A DNA stretch of 64,000 bases. Source: Apostichopus japonicus. Its lineage: Eukaryota; Echinodermata; Holothuroidea; Aspidochirotida; Stichopodidae. The translations under genes and the position numbers were made by a program. Below, in pieces: positions 14,101 to 25,179 of the stretch. The stretch covers positions 26,997,501 through 27,061,500 of the forward strand of contig NC_092580.1 in assembly GCF_037975245.1 (NCBI RefSeq). Direction: 5' to 3'. Position 1 is the first letter of the stretch. Each line of letters starts with the position of its first letter. The notes beneath the pieces were generated by a model. It searched no databases, was not told where the DNA came from, and was given only the letters and a program-made list of their open reading frames with translations.

Positions 14101-17100
14101 CTACTTCAAGAGTCTCTACGACCAGTGATTCTGAAGACTGACAAGTGTTTGCATAAAACGCAAGGCCTGAAATTAGCCTAACAAAGAATACGTTTACACA
14201 AGATCCCGATCTAATAAGAAGACAATGTGTTTTGACATTACATGGATTTTTCTTTTCTACTCCCTTAAGGGGTTCTTTAGAAAATTACACTCTGTTGTTG
14301 AGTAAGTGAAGAACAAACAGTCCCATTTCCCTCGTCGTCCAAGAGTAATAAGGCTTCGTAGTTGCTGCTTGCAAGGCAGTAACCATGGAAACAATACCTT
14401 TGGACTTTTCACTCCATGACGAAGGAATCGAAAATTGTTGTTGATCTGCCTAATTTGAGTATAAGGTTAAAATAACATGTACATCTTTTGCTTTTCCCTT
14501 CAGTTGTTGTCTTGTTTGTTCTAATCTTTTGATGAAGAAAATGACTGATTTTGTGCAGACTAAGATGGTGCAACAAGTTAAGGAGAAATGTGCAATGGTT
14601 TGGTTGGTTGAAATAGGAGGTGTCTATAAACTAGTACTATAATAATATATTAAAATACACACTACAAATGTGTTTTCAACAGCAATATTAGTTAAGAACT
14701 GAAATGAAAGCCCCTCATACAACATTCCTTACAACATTCATGATGGAATGTTATTAATAAACATTATTAATGTAGCCCCACAATCAGAAGCAGCTAAACT
14801 CTTCCATTGATAAAGATTTTTTGCAAGTAGGATCAGTTTTAGTCAAGAAAAAAATTAAAATTGAGTAAAAAAGAAGAGTACATCCTGGTTTAACCAGGAT
14901 TTTCCTTTCACTTGAGTGTGACATTTCTCATTTGCATATATATTATGAAGAGAACAATGTGATTATCACGATGCAATTTACAATAGAACTTGGAAATATA
15001 GCTTGAAAAGATCCAAGTAAAATTTGGCTAGAAAAGGATTGTGACCAGCCACCTACGAATTACAAATGATGAAGTCAACGTCTATTTATTTATTTATTTT
15101 GTTGTTGTAAATTTTGGATGATGTAATGTTCATAAATATAAATGAAAGCAGGGAAATTATATACAAATTTGTAAGAGTCAGGGAACAAAGGTGTAACGGT
15201 TAGACTGCACTGTACCAACTAAATAATCCACCCTTAATTTGTGTGTTATCACGTTTGTTTGGTTTTTTATCAAGGAATGAAACTGTGAGTGTAGCACTTG
15301 TTATAAGTATTTATACAAGAAGCTTATAATCTTTGGTGCAGGGTTTTTGAAAAGTTTTAAGCAGTGATCCTAAAAATCCAGAGAGCACAAAGTGAACTTG
15401 CACCGACGTTCTTCATGCAATATCTGCAGTCCAGACAAAATAGTTTGCAAACAAATCAGCAGGGCAAACGGAAATTGCAAGTAACACCAACCCACACACA
15501 GACATGCAGACAGACAGATAGACAGACACAAGACAAAGCTGAGGTAAGGCTCATATGAAGCATCTATCCAACGTTGATAAAAACAGCCATTTCGTCAGAG
15601 TTCTTGGTAAATTGGAGTGGAAACTTGAGATGAACTGAACAAAATTACCACCAGCTCAAAATAAAGAGTTCTAAACAAAGATCTTCTCAATTTGAATATT
15701 AAGTCGCCTCAAAATTTGGTGACTTCAAAATGTGATATCATTTCAAAGGCTATAACAGCACCCTCTAAAGCAGGGTTGTCCAGCATACGGCCCGCGGGCC
15801 ACAGTGTGGCCTGCCGCAAGGTCCCGTCCGGCCCGCCAACCTTATTAATTTACAAATGTACTTTTACCCCGGAATTGTTTCTTGATAAATTTGAGAGATC
15901 ATTATATCTCAATATGAAGATTGTTTTGATACAGATCAGAAGGCTTGTGAAGTGTCATTTCCTGCAATCTGGGGATCTCTTGGGTGATTTTTTTTTCTTG
16001 CACGCCACGCGCCAACCTACGGTGGCGCTCCGCTTGTATAGTAACTTCCTTTCCCATACCCCCTAACAGACCCCTAGCAGGGCCACTGAAATTTGCCGCT
16101 CTGGCACGAAACCCTGGATATGCCACAGGAGCTTGTAGGCTCATGCGGCCCCTCCTTTATCATAATAATTCGAGGTGGCCCTCCTCATCAAAAGGTTGGA
16201 CAACCCTGCTCTAAAGTTTATCTCTGATTTAATTTCACATATTGACTGATTGCATGTAAATGCAAACATCGACACCAGCTGAAAATTTTTAGAAAAAAAT
16301 ATGTACAAATGACAAACATCCCTGAACATAGCTGGTTAAATAAACATATCAAAAACCTATCATTCTTTTGCAATATGATGCAATTTGTCTCGGACCACTC
16401 ATGTTATAGTAAACATGCATACAAAACAAATCAGCTGTTCCCAATGTTAACGGATTAAAACAACTATGTCATGAAAACTGTGTCAACCGGCACAGTTTTA
16501 ACCATCTGTCGACAAGGATTCTTATGTCTTATTTGGTTAGCTGTTGTTGTTTTTTTTATATTTGATGTAGAATACATAAAAGTAATCTCAATGACACCAA
16601 ATTTGAAAACTATCATCGGTAATACCGACACTCTTTTAATTCAATTAAGCAGATTTCCATTTATGAATATAACGTGTATATTTCGGCATCAAATATGTTC
16701 ACTTAAATCCAGGTGCTCTAAGAATCTTAGAAATATTTCTAAAATGCGGTTTTATCTTACTAAGTCTGAGTTAAGCATTATTGTCCAATCCATGGTTATT
16801 TTGTAAATCACTTTATTTTGGTATCAACCAACATTTATATGATCAACTCCAATCTGTTCAAGATTGATATATGGTAAAAGTAGATATGATCATGTGACTG
16901 ATCTATTCCATGATCTCCATTGGCTTAAAATCAAGGAGAGGGTGTACTTTAAAATAATTTTGATTGTGTTTAAGTCTGTTAGAGGACTGGGTCCTAAATA
17001 TATCCATGATATATTGGTAACCTCTGACCGTAGCAGAAATACGTTATTGATAGAGCCTCGAGTTAAATCCTCGTATGGGTATCGCTCGTTTGCCAAGGTT

Positions 17101-20100
17101 GGACCTAAATTGTGGAATAAGCTTCCTGACAGCCTTAAAAAAATCCAAAATGCTGCAACTTTTAAGAGGCAATTAAAACACTACCTATTTGTCAATGGTT
17201 CTGATTTCAGCCAGAATCTCGACCAGGTTTAACTTTTGTATCGTTACTTTGAGATTTATTTAGTTGTTTTCCAGCACAGCAGAGCACAAAGTTTTCTGTA
17301 GTAGTTGTGCTTATAAGCCTTTATTATAATTATTATTATTTTTAATTATTGTAATGCACCATACATTATATAATGTGTATATAATGTAATGTAGCCTACA
17401 TGGGCTGTACAAGTGGTACAGCAATCCCGATCTGACTAATGTGTTAGACTAGGTTGTACCATGCTATGATCGTGCAAGTCGGTCCTGTCTGATGAACTCA
17501 GCATCTTGTCAACTTGCACATGCTTTAATATGGTGAAGACGTTACCCTGGGTAACAGAAGTGGCTTCAGTTTATTGGGTTACAGAGTACACCTAATGTAG
17601 AATTTTATTAAACATATCGTCTGTATGTGCGATAGTCTGCTTACATACAAGACACTCAGTCGTCCGTTACAATGTGAGAGAGAATCAGGCAGCATGCAGG
17701 GTTTTTGTTAAGAAATGAAGTAGGTGGGTCAAGTTGAAAATTAGGCGGGACTGTCTGTACGGGGACATGGGGGAGGGGTCTAAGGGGAGGGGGTCCCCCT
17801 TTGCCGGAAAATTGCAATTTAAAAAGTCTCTAGATGCAAAATGGTGCAATATACAGTTGTTTGGTTAATGATATTGCCCCCTCCCAATCACCCCTTTCTT
17901 CTGTCCTATTTTTCTTTTTTTCTCCTGAATTTTTTTATTAACACTCGGGTCATGGAGCCTAGAGAGGTAGCTATGCCACTGAACCGAACTTAGCAAGGGT
18001 GTGACGCACTTGCTGCATCAAATGAAGTGCGATCATAACAAAATGATAATAGGTCTACGGTACCTACAAAGTGAATAGGATTTTACTGCCAAAAAATACC
18101 CAACTAGGTCTGTGATAGAACCTTCTTTTTTTTATTCAGCTTTTATCTCTGTTGAGCAACAATTTGTATGTCAAGAGAAGCCCTTCGCCTACCTCTACTC
18201 TCACCCACCCCTCGGCCTCATCTCCTCGACCATACTACTAATGTTCAACTTCTTGTAGTTTTTACCAACAGTTAACTGCTGTGACAGTTTCAATCACACC
18301 TGACCTGGTTGTGGGTATTTATTCCTCTCGATTTTTTTCGTCATTTTTTTTTATTTTTTATTTTATTTTAATTTTTTTATTTATTTATTTTTTTTATTTT
18401 TACTGAGCGTCGCAAAGTAGCCGGGTCATGTACGTGCAGTAAGCGGGTCATTTGACCCGGGTCCCGGCTACTAACGAAAACTCTGGTATGCACTGTATAA
18501 TCATAACAGACCCACCATCTGACAACCCCATCACCCTTCACAAAGACTAATATCACTCTCAAGAGTGTTTCCTTATAAAAAAGAATAATATAAATGAACC
18601 TGTCCATTCATTCTCCTTGTATCCCTACCCAATGCCTTCCTCCCTCCCCCCTTCCCATAACCACCCCAAACCATAATTCATCCAGTGAGAGAAAATTCAA
18701 CAATTACAACAACTTCTCACAAAATGTTGGGTGACATTAGGATCTTCCTAACATACAGTACTTTTGAACCCTACAAAACAAAGCAAAATCTGCATTTGTA
18801 AAAAGTCAAAGTATTCCACTTACTCTGTCTAATTTCTTCCACTTTTTCCATGTACTTCGACATGCTTGCACCTGATGACCAAAAAATAAGGAACAAAGAA
18901 GAAGGAAACAATAAAATATTCATCATCCACATTTGAGAACCTAATGTTACCCGAGAATTATTGCTCAGGTTGATCCGTAGTTGCTATTTAGCAGTCCTAT
19001 TCATTAACTTAAATGAATTCAGCCGGTTTCAATGTTTTGTTTAGCTGTGACATTATAAGGATCTTTGTCACTCTCTACATTTGACAGATGAAAAGAGGAC
19101 CACATTCTGAGTATCCTGGCAAAAAATAGCCTTCAATTCCGAACTTACTCTTTTTCGAGATATAACCAACATTTGAAGCTGACATGTATTTGCGGCAGAA
19201 GTGAACTTGTAGCAAACAGGCGGGATGTAATGGAAGCATATATGTTAATACATTTTGCTTTATGGGTTTCTTCAAAATTTAGTTTAAATATTCTACTTCA
19301 AGATTGGGATGCATCTCATTATGCATAGACTGCCGTCATTGCTATATTGTTTAACTTCACATCCACTTAGGTGAGGTTGTAACACTATCCAATCCAAGGT
19401 CAAATCAATGATCTCAAAAATATTGTAAAACAAAACAATAAAGCATCTTCACACGAGTTGTGGTTGATAATGTTTAATTTGGTTTTGACACACTCAGGCC
19501 GATCAAGTGTTGTTCATAACATGACAACAATTTACGAGACTTTTGACACATCTTAATTCAGCTTGACACAAGACTAAGATTCAAACATGAAATAAATAAC
19601 ATTAATGATAATTTTAAGCAGTCAACCTTTAAGCACACACAGGTTACGCTGTGAAACTGGGTGCAAACAATATTAGAAAATGAAATTAACTTCACAACAT
19701 ACGGTTTATAATCTGTAGTACTCTGTCCTATACACACCAATATTTTGCCTCTAGAGGCATTCAACATTCTCAAAATCAAATTTAAATGCACAGGCCAACT
19801 AGATTTGTAACCAGAAGGCCAACAGTCATGGTAATATACTTGCCAAGGTTTATAGAAGAACATTTAATGTAAACGCTGCACATACTACTTTCACGTTCGA
19901 CCTCTTCAGGCAGCAATACAGTCCTGTTACTCACTAGTATAAATTACAAGCTTTTTTCAGACTTTGACCCCTGTTGACCTTTAACCTCAACAGTAAATCA
20001 GTAGGTGTATTTCATTCTGCTAGATTGATCCAAATGTGCTACAAATACTGTATGAACTTCAACAAGCTTGTTTACTTTACCTGTGTCAAGTCTTGAGCGT

Positions 20101-23100
20101 ACATGGCTGTACTTGGGATTAGAAGGCACTTTCTTGTTAAGAATCTGCCAAGAAATGAAAAAAAAAAAAAATTTACAGCGTTTGGATTCATAAGGTGAAT
20201 AAATACTGTCTTGAAACACTAACAAATGATCACAAAAAATGCTCAGAAGCCTGAAGATCAATATTACAATGATGCCAAAATAAGAAGTGGAAACACAGGC
20301 AGAGTTGCAGAACAAGATTCAAAATGCCTGATGCTATAAATTTGTTGCACAATAAATTCATCAAGAATTGCCAAATAGCAAACTGAGAAGGCATTATGAG
20401 GAGTATATATAGGTCCAGTAGGTAGCTTCAGTTCTAGGCTGTAAAACAGATTTTCATCAACATATCTATTTTTGAGCAGTACAGTTGGTTTGGTGGTCTT
20501 ATGTTCATGCACCCTCAAGGGCATAGGAACCGGGGGGGCTGGGGGGCACCAGCCCCCCAGTGAAAAATATGGGGGGCGGAAGTATCATTCCGCCCCCCCG
20601 CTCCGCAAGTCAGAAAACCCCTTTTTCATTTCCAAATGAGAAAAAAATATCATTTGGAGCACCAAATTGCATTTAAGGCCAGGTGAAAATGCAAAATTCT
20701 TTACAAAATGGAGTGGGAGTTGAAGTGTGCTATATTGCACCAAATTGCATCTGAGGCCACCTGGAAATGCAAAAAAATTCCAAAGGGGAGGGGGTCACCC
20801 CCTCCCCTTAGACCCCTCCCCCAGACCGGCCATCAGTCTTCAGCCCCCCCACTCAAAAGTACCTTCCTACGCCACTGTGCACCCTTGCATAACTGCAAAC
20901 TTCAAAATTTAAAATGATCTGGAGCTCTTTTGCACAGGTTTTCACCTACACCTTTGACAATGTTGTATGATCATACCTTTCACACTATCACACATCATCA
21001 GAGATACAGATTGATGACCAGATATCTAGTACAATGTCAGATCATTATTGGCCAAACCTGTCAGACTTGATTTATGCTGACTTTCTACATCAGGAAAGAT
21101 AAACCCAACCAGTGAGTTTTCATGACATATTTAAAACGTTCTGTCTCTGCCGATTTTTTATGTAGACTTAACCATTAGTGTTCTATTAAATCTGAGATTG
21201 CTTACAACTTGATGATGGCATAGAGTTTTTCTTCCTCAATCTCTTTGTTAGACTTCACTGAGATAATACATTTTTACACATGTAGTGAAGTGAAATTTTG
21301 TTGTTTGCATCCTTTGAATATTTATATGTGTTACGTAATAGGCTGTACTGTAGTGTTAGTTGTGTTCATAGCTTTTGCACATGTGTTTTGTTAGTTCTGT
21401 ACACACTGTGATTATGGCTAGCAGCGTCTCTGCAGAGCTCCGGGGTTCCCCTCGTAAGCCCCTTAGTATTTAATTAATTTTTATTGCTCTCGGGTCGTAA
21501 ATTGCCCAGAGTTACTCATAATTGGAGTCAGTGAGGAGATGTCCCCCTTCTAAGAGGCAGGGTGCCTCAGGTTTTTTTTCTGGTTATCGGCTTCAGGCTC
21601 GAAGCCACTGGTATCCAAGATGGCGGTTCTACCAACATACAGCGCGCTGGCTAGAGAGTGACCACCGATCTTTATGGAGTCTTCATGTCCGCGATCTTAC
21701 GTGCCACGAGCGTCTTCTTTTTCTTCTTTTCCGCGAGCGAGCTGTACTCATTTTAGTAAGAGATTAAGTCATAAATATTGTTTCATAAATGCTGTATGTA
21801 CCCTATTGTTATTTAATTGAATTGTAGTTTTAAGTGTTGCCCGTTGGCTTGGCTGCACTTTACTGTACAAAGTACATATGTTAGGTTATGTTTATGGACC
21901 TTGGTCCTACGGGTTCGTAGCGTGTTTTTATCGTTAAGCATGTGGGTGCTATTCATTTCATTTATTGCGTACTATTCTACTGTAGTGACAGTTAAGTGTA
22001 TTGATTATTAATATTGTACCTGTCAAGTACTACTCGCTGTTTAAAGAGTGTATTCGTATTTTGTATTCTGAACATTATTTGATACTGTTGTTAATTAAAA
22101 TTTTGTCTCAGAGATTGTCCTTTAATCTTAGCCATTTTGGATAACTATAGAGTGACAAGACTCTTGCGAGTTTGTGGGTTCAGGAGGTGAAAATTCCTAC
22201 TGTCTAGGAACAGTTAGGTGGAAATTCCTTTAATGGTTGCAGCTGGCATGTGTTGCCCTGACCATTATTGAGGTGCTATAAGTCCTCGCCTGTTGGCAAA
22301 CGTATTGTATTATTTCCAAGTGCGGATTATTTCATTATGCTCATTATACATTTTGTACAGTATTGTTCATGTACTGCTATGTAATATTATTCTTCTGTGT
22401 ATATAATATTGTTGTTGTTGACTTTAGTTTCACTGAATATCCTCGGTGAGTTATTGCGAGATGGATATTACGTAGTATTGAATATTTGTATAGGTTTTCC
22501 CTGAGTTTTAATTAGGTTATGGTCGTAAGAAGTTTATTAAGCCATTTATTGTTCATATGTATATTTATCATTTTGTAAGAGTTTGTAATAAATTGTCAGC
22601 CGTTGTTTCAACACAAGAACACTCTTGCATCCTCATTTATCACTTATGAGTTCGAAGCGAAGGACCCTAAATCTGGTAATTTCTCCCGCCATCCAAGGTT
22701 CGTTTCACACATTTTACAAAATTGTATTTCTCTTGTCATCCCTACAAATTGCTTTGAAAGTAACAGTTAAATCACATGACATCCAGTGGAAACAGGAGAG
22801 GTTCTTCATAATAGATGTTTGCACATCAAAGATCAGCAAAAAGAATCTATACAGACAGCAAAGAGAAAGGACAATTATAGCTGATATCTAAATAGACCTG
22901 AAAGATTACAAGTCAAGCAAAATGCCAACAAGAGTGCATGTTTTTAATGCATAGCAATGACTAATGGTTTTTATTTTAAGTTTCAGAGCTAGATCTTCCC
23001 TTGTCCCATATCGCTACTAACAAAATCCTTTCTTAATTAACAAAATTCATCTTCCAAGAATAAGCTAATACATCACAATGGAAGGGAAATGTCACTTCTA

Positions 23101-23996
23101 TAAACATGTTACTGATCTGGAACCTTTACAAGTGAGGTGATGTATGAATGTCTCTGTGTGTACTGTGTTTCTGACAGACAATGCAGTTACTGTGAGTGAC
23201 TGTAAATGTCAAATTTTAACCACTTTCTTCATACTCAATCTTAATCTACAACAAAAACTGCTAAACTTACTGCTGTGAAACTGAGAACATCAATAATGCA
23301 AGGTGAGATCCTTTCATAAACAGGAATTATATGGTGAACTTCAAAACATGCGCAAAATAAGGGTAACTATTCCTTGCTTCGAGCAGTTCCGCTCGAGTCT
23401 TTTACAAGTATAGGTCTAGGCCTCATTTCATCTAGGCCTAACTTAGGCCTATCTATGTAGGAGCATGATCAAATTCAAAAAATTACTAAAATCACATAGT
23501 TGATGAGAACTAAACAACATAGGCTAGTACAACATCAGACAGATTGTCATTACCAGTAAAATCAGACAGTCAGAGGAAGAAACATTACTGCCAACCGTTA
23601 AAATAACATGCTTTACATAGTAGATAACCATAGGCCTTAACCATCATCATAGGCCAAGGTTAGCCTAACATTACGCTAGTATTGCTAGCCTCTAGTCTAA
23701 GTTATATACGTTTATTGTTAATGTTAGGAGAGTCTGTCACTGCTAACTGGATTGGACCTTTAGCAACCGTGTTGACTATCACTGGGCCTGCATTATGAGA
23801 CTGCAAATATCCTGGTTCCACGAAATGAAACGGCGACGTTTCATTCTTAATCTTAGGCCTACACCAATACTGCTAAATACTGCTCAATTTAGCTTTTCAC
23901 AACACTGTGACACCCATGTTATTTTCACGCCTGGCTAACGAATGTAGTGCTTACATCTTTGGATGATTGCCTGGAAGTGGTACGACTTGACTGCAT
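2063..23996 (-). CDS. CEP41: CEP41, centrosomal protein of 41 kDa (whole gene, 13 coding exons)
   Basis: CEP41 is a basal body/ciliary protein; the vertebrate protein is needed for tubulin glutamylation in cilia and is a Joubert syndrome gene (family knowledge). Coding exons in transcription order: 23955-23996, 20081-20144, 18824-18871, 12150-12211, 10158-10206, 9098-9245, 7326-7474, 6008-6075, 4932-5046, 3753-3911, 3294-3350, 3020-3068 (tentative), 2063-2132. Splice phases agree at every junction and total 1,080 nt (359 aa plus stop; human is about 373 aa). Seen: the SRLDTG motif, NYRYRKDE, SRSTLQSVIRGVGE, a rhodanese-like domain (PYLLLDIRDQDDFEKCHI to VFVLSGG) and a Ser-rich tail ending PWR. 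The rhodanese active-site loop reads IYDEDERIS, with Asp where catalytic rhodaneses have Cys, so the domain is probably non-enzymatic, as in known CEP41. Introns carry several minisatellites and hAT elements. Confidence 0.93.
3020..3068 (-). CDS. CEP41: Tentative CEP41 coding exon 12
   Basis: Exons 11 and 13 do not share a phase, so an exon of length 3n+1 is needed between them. This 49-nt Ser/Lys-rich segment (VSSKTSSPRNISKPK) has acceptor CCCTAG and the right phases, but its donor GTTACT is weak. Another segment could be the true exon. Confidence 0.3.
3294..3350 (-). CDS. CEP41: CEP41 coding exon 11
   Basis: Encodes (D)INRLRDLLDEALLPSDTG, continuing FTPDD from exon 10 through the AT-AC intron. 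Its donor is GTAAGC, phase 1. The LLPSDTG segment fits the family's post-rhodanese helix. Confidence 0.85.
3351..3752 (-). other. U12-type AT-AC intron of CEP41
   Basis: In transcript sense this 402-nt intron starts ATATCCTTT (3744-3752), has branch-site sequence CCTTGAC (3361-3367) with its A 11 nt before the end, and ends in AC (3351-3352). All three signals fit the minor-spliceosome AT-AC class. Splicing restores the frame FTPDDINRLRDLLDEALLPSD, which reads as CEP41; no GT-AG alternative in the interval gives this. Confidence 0.88.
3753..3911 (-). CDS. CEP41: CEP41 coding exon 10
   Basis: Encodes (G)LKVAAQKYPHSFITGTLPASC, then a Pro/charged linker and DDFTPD(D), matching LKVLAQKFPEGLITGSLPASC and FTPEDL in vertebrates. 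No GT donor sits at the right place; instead the exon is followed directly by ATATCCTTT, the AT-AC U12 donor. Confidence 0.92.
4030..4385. repeat. Minisatellite, 27-29 bp unit, in CEP41 intron
   Basis: About 12 imperfect copies of a unit like GAGGTGTCACTGTCACATTT followed by GAGACTA. Copies differ by small indels. The apparent reading frame on the minus strand (T, V and S-rich) is only the translated repeat. Confidence 0.9.
4932..5046 (-). CDS. CEP41: CEP41 coding exon 9 (rhodanese domain, last part)
   Basis: Encodes RNKPGRLIVIYDEDER through GFDNVFVLSG(G). It aligns directly with [34 protein letters not shown]-type family sequence. Asp occupies the usual catalytic Cys position. Donor GTGAGA. 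Confidence 0.95.
5047..6007 (-). other. Candidate U12-type GT-AG intron of CEP41
   Basis: In transcript sense the intron begins GTATCCTTT (5999-6007), the U12-type 5' splice site consensus, and ends GATCAG. The branch site is less clear: TTCCTGAC lies 16 nt from the 3' end and TCCGTTAC about 9 nt from it. It joins exons 8 and 9 in phase 0. Inside lies a minisatellite (5,220-5,440). Confidence 0.75.
5220..5440. repeat. Minisatellite, about 34 bp unit, inside the U12 intron
   Basis: Six or so copies of a unit like CCTACACACAAACACTGCCT followed by ATAAGGTAGCATGC. More degenerate copies continue towards 5,720. Confidence 0.85.
6008..6075 (-). CDS. CEP41: CEP41 coding exon 8 (rhodanese domain, middle)
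   Basis: Encodes (A)KNYPAAMLSRAVNNYTNDILNY, corresponding to AYSYPxAxLSRTMNPYxxDILEY in vertebrates. Acceptor CTCTATAG. The donor is GTATCCTTT, a full match to the minor-spliceosome 5' splice site. Confidence 0.93.
6076..7325. other. CEP41 intron 7, nothing recognised
   Basis: AT-rich intron between exons 7 and 8. No transposon end, RNA gene or additional exon was recognised. Confidence 0.6.
7326..7474 (-). CDS. CEP41: CEP41 coding exon 7 (rhodanese domain, first part)
   Basis: Encodes VIRGVGEYN, then the first rhodanese strand and helix (PYLLLDIRDQDDFEKCHIIS). Acceptor TACCAG, donor GTTAGT. Strong match to CEP41. Confidence 0.95.
7653..8257. mobile_element. Non-autonomous hAT element (605 bp)
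   Basis: Terminal inverted repeats CAGTGTTGTAGC and GCTACAACACTG are flanked on both sides by the 8-bp direct repeat TTCCAGCA (7645-7652 and 8258-8265). An 8-bp duplication with CAG...CTG ends indicates the hAT superfamily. No transposase is encoded. The right end is GC-rich with repeated CGGTCGG/CCGACCGG motifs. It sits in CEP41 intron 6. Confidence 0.92.
9098..9245 (-). CDS. CEP41: CEP41 coding exon 6 (acidic linker)
   Basis: Begins with a run of Asp codons and ends SRSTLQ(S), the motif that precedes VIxGVGE in CEP41. Acceptor TTGTTAG, donor GTATTA. The linker before the rhodanese domain is low complexity. Confidence 0.85.
10158..10206 (-). CDS. CEP41: CEP41 coding exon 5
   Basis: Encodes VMQVYSMKEMDGGIEI between acceptor TTTACAG and donor GTGGGT. 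The phase fits both neighbours. Similarity to the family is weak but the position is right (LVIQVAS region in human). Confidence 0.8.
10207..12149. other. CEP41 intron 4
   Basis: Contains the hAT-like element at 11133-11663; the remainder is AT-rich intron with no other feature I can support. Confidence 0.6.
11133..11663. mobile_element. hAT-like element with internal 18-bp repeats
   Basis: Termini CAGGCCCGGATTA and TAATCTGAGCCTG are inverted repeats (11 of 13 match). The flanks GGTATAAG and GATATAAC are an 8-bp duplication with two changes, so it is an older copy. The left part holds about six copies of an 18-bp unit around CCTACGAAGAAAATCGGG (11,170-11,290). The right part (11,480-11,590) shares a core with the elements at 15,771 and 30,606. 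Confidence 0.8.
12150..12211 (-). CDS. CEP41: CEP41 coding exon 4
   Basis: Encodes (N)YRYRKDEIFKRIKISTFVTL, matching the family block NYRYKKDELFKRLK. Acceptor CCATAG and donor GTAGGT; the split Asn codon is completed correctly from exon 3. Confidence 0.92.
15771..16208. mobile_element. Non-autonomous hAT element (438 bp)
   Basis: Perfect 12-bp terminal inverted repeats CAGGGTTGTCCA and TGGACAACCCTG are flanked by the 8-bp duplication CTCTAAAG (15763-15770, 16209-16216). The left end continues into a CCCGCGGGCC motif. No transposase frame. A core at 15,940-16,045 is shared with two other elements in the window. Confidence 0.93.
16640..17232 (+). pseudogene. LINE reverse transcriptase C-terminal fragment (CR1/L2-like)
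   Basis: Frames read RNISKMRFYLTKSE, then FGINQHLYDQLQSVQ after a frame change near 16,805, then LHWLKIKERVYFKI, GLGPKYIHDIL and FAKVGPKLWNKLPDSLKK up to a stop at 17,232. These are the hallmarks of the region after the RT domain in CR1/L2/Rex-type LINEs. No RT catalytic core is present, so this is a 5'-truncated, frame-shifted relic. Confidence 0.85.
17697..18485. mobile_element. Possible hAT-like element
   Basis: The ends CAGGGTTTTTGTTA and TAACGAAAACTCTG are imperfect inverted repeats of the hAT style. The flanking 8-mers do not match, so either a boundary is wrong or the duplication has decayed. The interior contains an AGGGGAGGGGGTCCCCCT motif that recalls the 362-bp MITE family. Confidence 0.4.
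18824..18871 (-). CDS. CEP41: CEP41 coding exon 3
   Basis: A small exon encoding (G)ASMSKYMEKVEEIRQ between acceptor ATCAG and donor GTAAGT. It continues SRLDTG from exon 2 in phase, as the family does. Confidence 0.9.
20081..20144 (-). CDS. CEP41: CEP41 coding exon 2
   Basis: A pyrimidine-rich acceptor (TTTCTTGGCAG) and donor GTAAAG bound ILNKKVPSNPKYSHVRSRLDT, which matches the conserved N-terminal block of CEP41 (PxNPxYxHxxSRLDTG). The exon ends with one base of the Gly codon. Confidence 0.9.
20145..23954. other. CEP41 intron 1
   Basis: Contains the MITE at 20516-20877. The 21.3-22.6 kb part has a promoter- and polyA-like composition (TGTTACG start, AATAAA near 22,587) that recalls a solo LTR, but I could not find a target duplication. 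Confidence 0.5.
20516..20877 (+). mobile_element. hAT MITE, family A, copy 1
   Basis: Starts CAAGGGCATAGGAA and ends TTCCTACGCCACTG (inverted), flanked by perfect 8-bp duplications TGCACCCT (20508-20515, 20878-20885). The interior has G-run/C-run hairpins near both ends and no coding capacity. It lies in CEP41 intron 1 in the same orientation as copy 2. Confidence 0.95.
23955..23996 (-). CDS. CEP41: CEP41 coding exon 1 (start codon)
   Basis: The ATG opens a 14-codon exon (MQSSRTTSRQSSKD) that ends at donor GTAAGC in phase 0, matching the phase of the next exon. The N-terminus does not resemble vertebrate CEP41, so the choice rests on splice signals and phase only. Confidence 0.55.
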
Positions 23997-24214
23997 TATA
24001 GCTGCTGTAAGATCGATCGCGGCTACCCTAGTAACGGACTGTAAATGTTCAAACTGGAATTAAATTACGGAAATTGTGGAACGAATAATTACGCAATCAT
24101 ATAGGGTGCACATAACTAACCGGAAAGAAATTGTCCCTATCGATTCAATTTTGTTACAATCAGAGTTCATAGCCGTAGGTTTTTCATTCCGTCTCGAATT
24201 CAGCCCTATATTTC

Positions 24215-24586
24215 CAAGGGCGTAGGAACCGGGGGGCTGGGGGCGCCAGCCCCCCAGTGAAAAATGTGGAGGGGCGGAAGTATCATTCCGCCCCCCGCTT
24301 CGCAAGTCAGAAAACCCCTTTTTCATTTCCAAATGAGAAAAAAAATCTCATTTGGAGCACCAAATTGCATCTAAGGCCTGGTGAAAATACCAAATTAAAT
24401 TTACAAAATGGAGTGGGTGTTGAAGTGTGCTATATTGCACCAAATTGCATCTGAGGCTACCTGGAAATGCAAAAAATTCCAAAGGGGAGGGGGACACCCC
24501 CTCCCCTTAGACCCCACCCCCAGGCCGGCCATCAGTCTTCAGCCCCCCCCCCCCCACCCACTCAAAAGTACCTTCCTACGCCACTG
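24215..24586 (+). mobile_element. hAT MITE, family A, copy 2 (upstream of CEP41)
   Basis: Starts CAAGGGCGTAGGAA and ends TTCCTACGCCACTG, flanked by perfect duplications TATATTTC (24207-24214, 24587-24594). The sequence is close to copy 1 along its length. It begins 218 bp upstream of the CEP41 start codon, so it is likely within the promoter or 5' UTR region. Confidence 0.95.
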
Positions 24587-25179
24587 TATATTTCAACACA
24601 GAAATTAACCAAACTTAGTAAAAGATAGTAGTAAAGAAGACAACAATAACGAATAAATTATGAAGACATAAAACGAGACACCGTTGTGGCGCCGTATTCG
24701 AATTCAATGCCACGTTTTAGATATCTTCGATATAACTATGTCGTGACAAGGTATACAGAAAAATGAAAATGTTGAATAGGATTGTGAGTTATCGAGTCAG
24801 TGGAATCCTGCCACACGGCTGTCTATGTTCGTGATATCCAGTACATCGTCTGAGCGTGAATTTGAATTACTTTGCAGTTTGGTTTGGCTTTAGACCATAT
24901 TGTTAGGTGATCTGTACACAGTGGTGTGCGCAATGAGGGAGAGTGGGAGGGGGGGGGGGGGCGATGTAACACATTTCCATCCCACCTACATCGGAGGATT
25001 TCTTTTACAATCAGTCAGGAAACATTAGACCATTCCTCCTGGCCGAGCTTGACGAACTTACTCTATTTTGTAAAATCCTGGATCCGCCTATATGATATCC
25101 TTCCATAAGTTAACTTATAATTCATCCCCCGATATGGATCATTCTGGGGATCTTAGCATTCCTCTCTCCCAATACATCC

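Larger units (their letters stand above)
12212..18823. other. CEP41 intron 3 (6.6 kb)
   Basis: Holds the hAT element at 15771-16208, a LINE 3' fragment near 16640-17232 and a possible hAT element at 17697-18485. The rest (12.2-15.7 kb especially) is AT-rich and I see nothing in it that I can support. Confidence 0.6.

Noticed and set aside
21329-22620. Possible solo LTR (TGTTACG start, promoter-like middle, AATAAA near 22,587)
   Set aside because: No matching target duplication or convincing CA end could be fixed, and no second copy is in the window.
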